This document shows positions 60,901 to 64,000 of a stretch of 64,000 nt of DNA, one piece after another. The translations under genes and the position numbers were made by a program. The notes beneath the pieces are model-generated. The model had not been told where the DNA came from and searched no databases. It saw only the letters and a program-made list of their open reading frames with translations. The number at the start of each line of letters is the position of its first letter. Position 1 is the stretch's first letter. Source of the DNA: Lycocorax pyrrhopterus obiensis (Eukaryota > Chordata > Aves > Passeriformes > Paradisaeidae); contig JACSVZ010000025.1 of NCBI GenBank assembly GCA_014706295.1, positions 186,001 to 250,000 on the forward strand, written 5' to 3'.

Positions 60901-63900
60901 TGTTTTTTGGTTTAAAACCATTCTCTCTTGTCCTGTCAATCCAGGCCCTTGTCAAAAGACCAGGCAGATTGAAATAATTTGAAGGCTTCACTTTAAAGCA
61001 CCCTCAGCTTTGCTTGAGCTTCAGTAGAAATGAAGCATCCCCATTACTTCATGAGCCCAAATCTTAATTTCTTTGTTTCTCACTGTGGATTTTTCCTGTC
61101 TCCCCATTCTGGTACCCAAACCCCAGCAGTGTCCCCTCTTACCATCCCCCTTCATCTTCTGCCAAAAGGCAGCCAGGACACTACTCACTACTAGTTTTTC
61201 CCTGGCTCTTGAGACTCATCCACTTTTCCTCTTGACAGTGCTTTCAGATCAGGACTTTTCCCCATTTCCACCCCAGTTATTCCTTTCTGCAACTGTAATA
61301 GCTGTGCTTTTCCCCCCTTTTGCACCAAGTGAGCAAAGAATGGCTTTTTACCATTTCAATCTTTTGAGCATTGTCTTCATCCAAACACCAGTTTTGTTTT
61401 TTAAAAAAAAGGATGAAAAAAAATTCAGCAGGTGTTTATCGGGAACTTTATGCCACCAAAATTGACAGAGAGGAAAAATTGCCACAATCCCACAATTTGC
61501 CTCCAGGGGATGATGGAAGAACATGAACCCAGTGTGGGGACCAGAACCTTTCTGATTAATAAAGTTAATTAACTTCAATAAAAGGAGAAAAGGAGGTCAA
61601 GAAACTTTTGCCCCAGGATATCCCACAAAGCCACTGAATTACCTTTATAGGTACTTTCAGCTTACTGAGGTCTGGGAAACACAAATTCCAGCCAAGCACA
61701 AGCAGGGAAGGAGCGGACACGGGTTCCCCTTCCAGCCCCAGAGGTGCCCTGTCTGGGGAGTATTCACTCTGGGCAGGGACAAAACTGGCTGCCTACCAGG
61801 TTTCTTTCAGCTCTTGCAGGAAAGGCAGCCTGTAGCTGACTCATATTTTAGTAGCTGTTACCACAGAGGGGTTTCACCTGGAGGTACTTGGAAACACAAA
61901 GGCCATAGACCCTGCTCATCTCCTGTCCCCTCGAAGCCATGCTGCCCTGGCTCAGAGAAAACCCTGGAAATCAGCTAAAACTGCCAATATTCTAGGATTA
62001 TTGCATATTTTCAGCCTAGTAGGAGACAGGGGGTTCAGTCACAGTACAACCTAGTGTTTTTATAACACCCCTCTCACCCACCCCTGCTTAACTTTTAAAA
62101 GGACCCATAAAATCTGCCTTGACTTGGATAATTTTCCCAATCTCCCAAGCCCTAAAGCCTTGTAGCTCATAGCCATTAAACAGGGCCAGCATGGAGGTAA
62201 CCCCCCAGGTGCCAAGGGAGAAGCTCTGAAGAGCAGTTATGCAAAGCCCAGAAAGGTTTCACATCCTAGTGAAATTAGTCAGATTTACCATCACAGCAGC
62301 GTGTGAGCACCTGGTGTCTGGCCCCCAATACATATTTGAAGTATCACATGGAATATAGGAAATGTGCTGAACCATTTCTATAGTGCCCTGGGCTCTTTTT
62401 GTGTTCATTTCCTGAAGCCAGATCAATAAAAATGCAAAATAAGAGGGTCTCAATCTACTTTTGGTAACACAGCTCGAAGCCAGGGCTTTGCAAACCCTTT
62501 CTTCCCATCTCCAAGGAGGACAAATGCATCAAGCCAGCATTTCTGCCAACCCTTTCACTCCCATTTTATTTCACAACCCCTCTGTCTCCCTCCTATCATT
62601 TTCTCTCCCTGCACGTACAATCGCTGGTGTATTCCCAAACAGATGCACACCTGCAGGAAAAGTTGGCATCTTCTCTTTCCAAGCTGTCATAAAGTCAAAT
62701 AGTTTATGAGTCTATTGATGACAGATAAATTAATTGCAGAAAGTATGAATGACTTAATATTTTGTGTGCTTATATCTCTTTTTTCCCCCTTCTCTTAAAT
62801 CCACATCATGTATAAGATATATCTCAGGCTATTTGGGTTGTGTTCAGATTCCCATGTCTCACCAGCTACTTAAGGTGGCAGAAGATACCCTGTGGCTTTT
62901 GAGCTCCTGGATTTGATGTTTTAAGCATGCAACACAACTTTTTTGGAAAGGTTCTTAATGAACTTTGATAAGTCTAGACTAAGGATGAAAGGAGCAGGGA
63001 CTTTTGGGGAAGATTTTTGCTGGGTGTGAAAGCACTCCCAAATCCCATGGTTCTCACCAGGTTCATGCTACCCTGCTTAACCTCAAGGCTTGGGCTCTCT
63101 TTGTAGCCAGCAGATGGACAGGAGGTAATTCAAACTGCCCTGATCATCTTTGACATCAGCAGTTGTCTTTTGGTGGCAATCAGGTTTTGGTTTACCCCCA
63201 TCCCTGGGCAAGTCCTTGTGGACTCAGAGACAACCCAAATCATTGATGTGGATGACCTGGATAAGATGGTGTAAGCCCAGGTTGGATCTGACCACAGCTG
63301 CCCTGTCATTCCTGCATGTATCGATGACTAACCCATTACTACGCAGACAGAGGTCTCTAGTCAATATATTAGATCATTGCCTGATATTAATCCAACAAAC
63401 CTCAATTATCTACTTAGATTTAAATGAATTTCAGTGTGTGGATTGAGGACAGTCATCCGTCTGTTTTGTGCAACAGAGTATTGATGAACAGTCAGAAAAC
63501 ATCTGAGTAAGATGGTGTTGCTCAGCTGAGAAAAGGGTGGCTGCAGAGGGAGGGCTAACTAAAGCCATGCAAAAATATTTACGTGAAGTAGTGAAATAAC
63601 CTCTATTGACTCTCGATAAGTTGAGTAAGGAATAAAGTGAAAATGGAACAAAGGGGTTGAGACTGAACTTTGAGAAACATCTAAGTATAATGAAGAACAG
63701 AAGAGAGTCATCATAGAAATACGGAATTTGAACCATTGATGGGTTTTAAGGATAGGAGAGACAAAAGTGTCAAACACAGGGCAGGTAGGTTAGGTAGTGT
63801 TTCAAGGCTGCTCTCCACCTCTGCTTTATAAAGTGGCTAGAAATCATTTGGCCACAACACTGACAATATCGGGACTGAAGTGGATATTTATAGATAGACA

Positions 63901-64000
63901 TGTTCTTAACTGGTCTGCAGATCTTGCACTGCTAATATCAATGGCAGATATTATAAAAGCAGCCCTCCTCTTTCCTTTGATCTGTCATTAACGTAGGAAA
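57961..64000. other. Right-hand gene-free interval
   Basis: Apart from the CR1 fragment at 60708-60960, I see no exon, RNA gene or repeat family. AT-rich stretches (59760-59880, 62690-62830, 63350-63700) might hold regulatory or ancient repeat sequence. Confidence 0.5.
60708..60960 (-). mobile_element. CR1 LINE fragment
   Basis: Antisense CR1: 'catggaatggtttgggttgg', 'gttgctccaagccctgtcca', 'cttggccttggacacttcca', 'tgccagggcctccccaccct'. Confidence 0.92.

Overview
This is a piece of vertebrate nuclear DNA, almost certainly from a bird and probably a songbird. It has small exons with GT-AG introns, many fragments of CR1 LINEs (the dominant avian retroposon), and two solitary retroviral LTRs of types I associate with passerine genomes. 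There are no bacterial features, operons, CRISPR arrays or tRNA/rRNA genes. About 7% of the window is exon; the rest is intron, UTR, repeats and intergenic DNA.

Layout. (1) Positions 1-15285, plus strand: the 3' two thirds of APLP2 (amyloid precursor-like protein 2). Twelve coding exons are visible, from the Kunitz protease-inhibitor exon (83-250) through the E2 domain, a 36-bp alternative exon, the transmembrane exon and the cytoplasmic tail (stop at 13846). A 1.4-kb 3' UTR ends at an AATAAA at 15263. The signal peptide, E1 and acidic exons lie upstream of the window. (2) Positions 15.3-28.5 kb: a gene-free interval with two solo LTRs, each flanked by a perfect 5-bp target-site duplication (19843-20799 plus, 23618-24186 minus), and CR1 fragments. 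(3) Positions 28.5-50.2 kb, minus strand: two tandem TMEM45-family genes, each with five coding exons and intact reading frames. The distal one (coding 40350-44355, 281 codons) ends like mammalian TMEM45B and is the likely orthologue. The proximal one (coding 28978-31648, 284 codons) is a diverged paralogue. Exons 3, 4 and 5 have identical lengths in both copies (213, 185, 146 bp). Candidate non-coding first exons are proposed near 50.1 kb and, more weakly, near 36.5 kb. (4) Positions 50.2-64 kb: no recognised gene; CR1 pieces, a G-rich/poly-G tract and two CpG-rich blocks (about 55.44-55.76 and 57.65-57.96 kb).

APLP2 and the TMEM45 pair are tail to tail. In human, TMEM45B and APLP2 lie on the same strand with NFRKB and PRDM10 between them, so the arrangement implies a rearrangement between the two lineages. 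I found no sign of a new multi-gene system. The most interesting points are the tandem TMEM45 pair, the conserved glycosaminoglycan splice switch in APLP2, the duplicated AP-1-type sites in one LTR and the orphan CpG islands. All coordinates come from reading the sequence by eye, without alignment tools.
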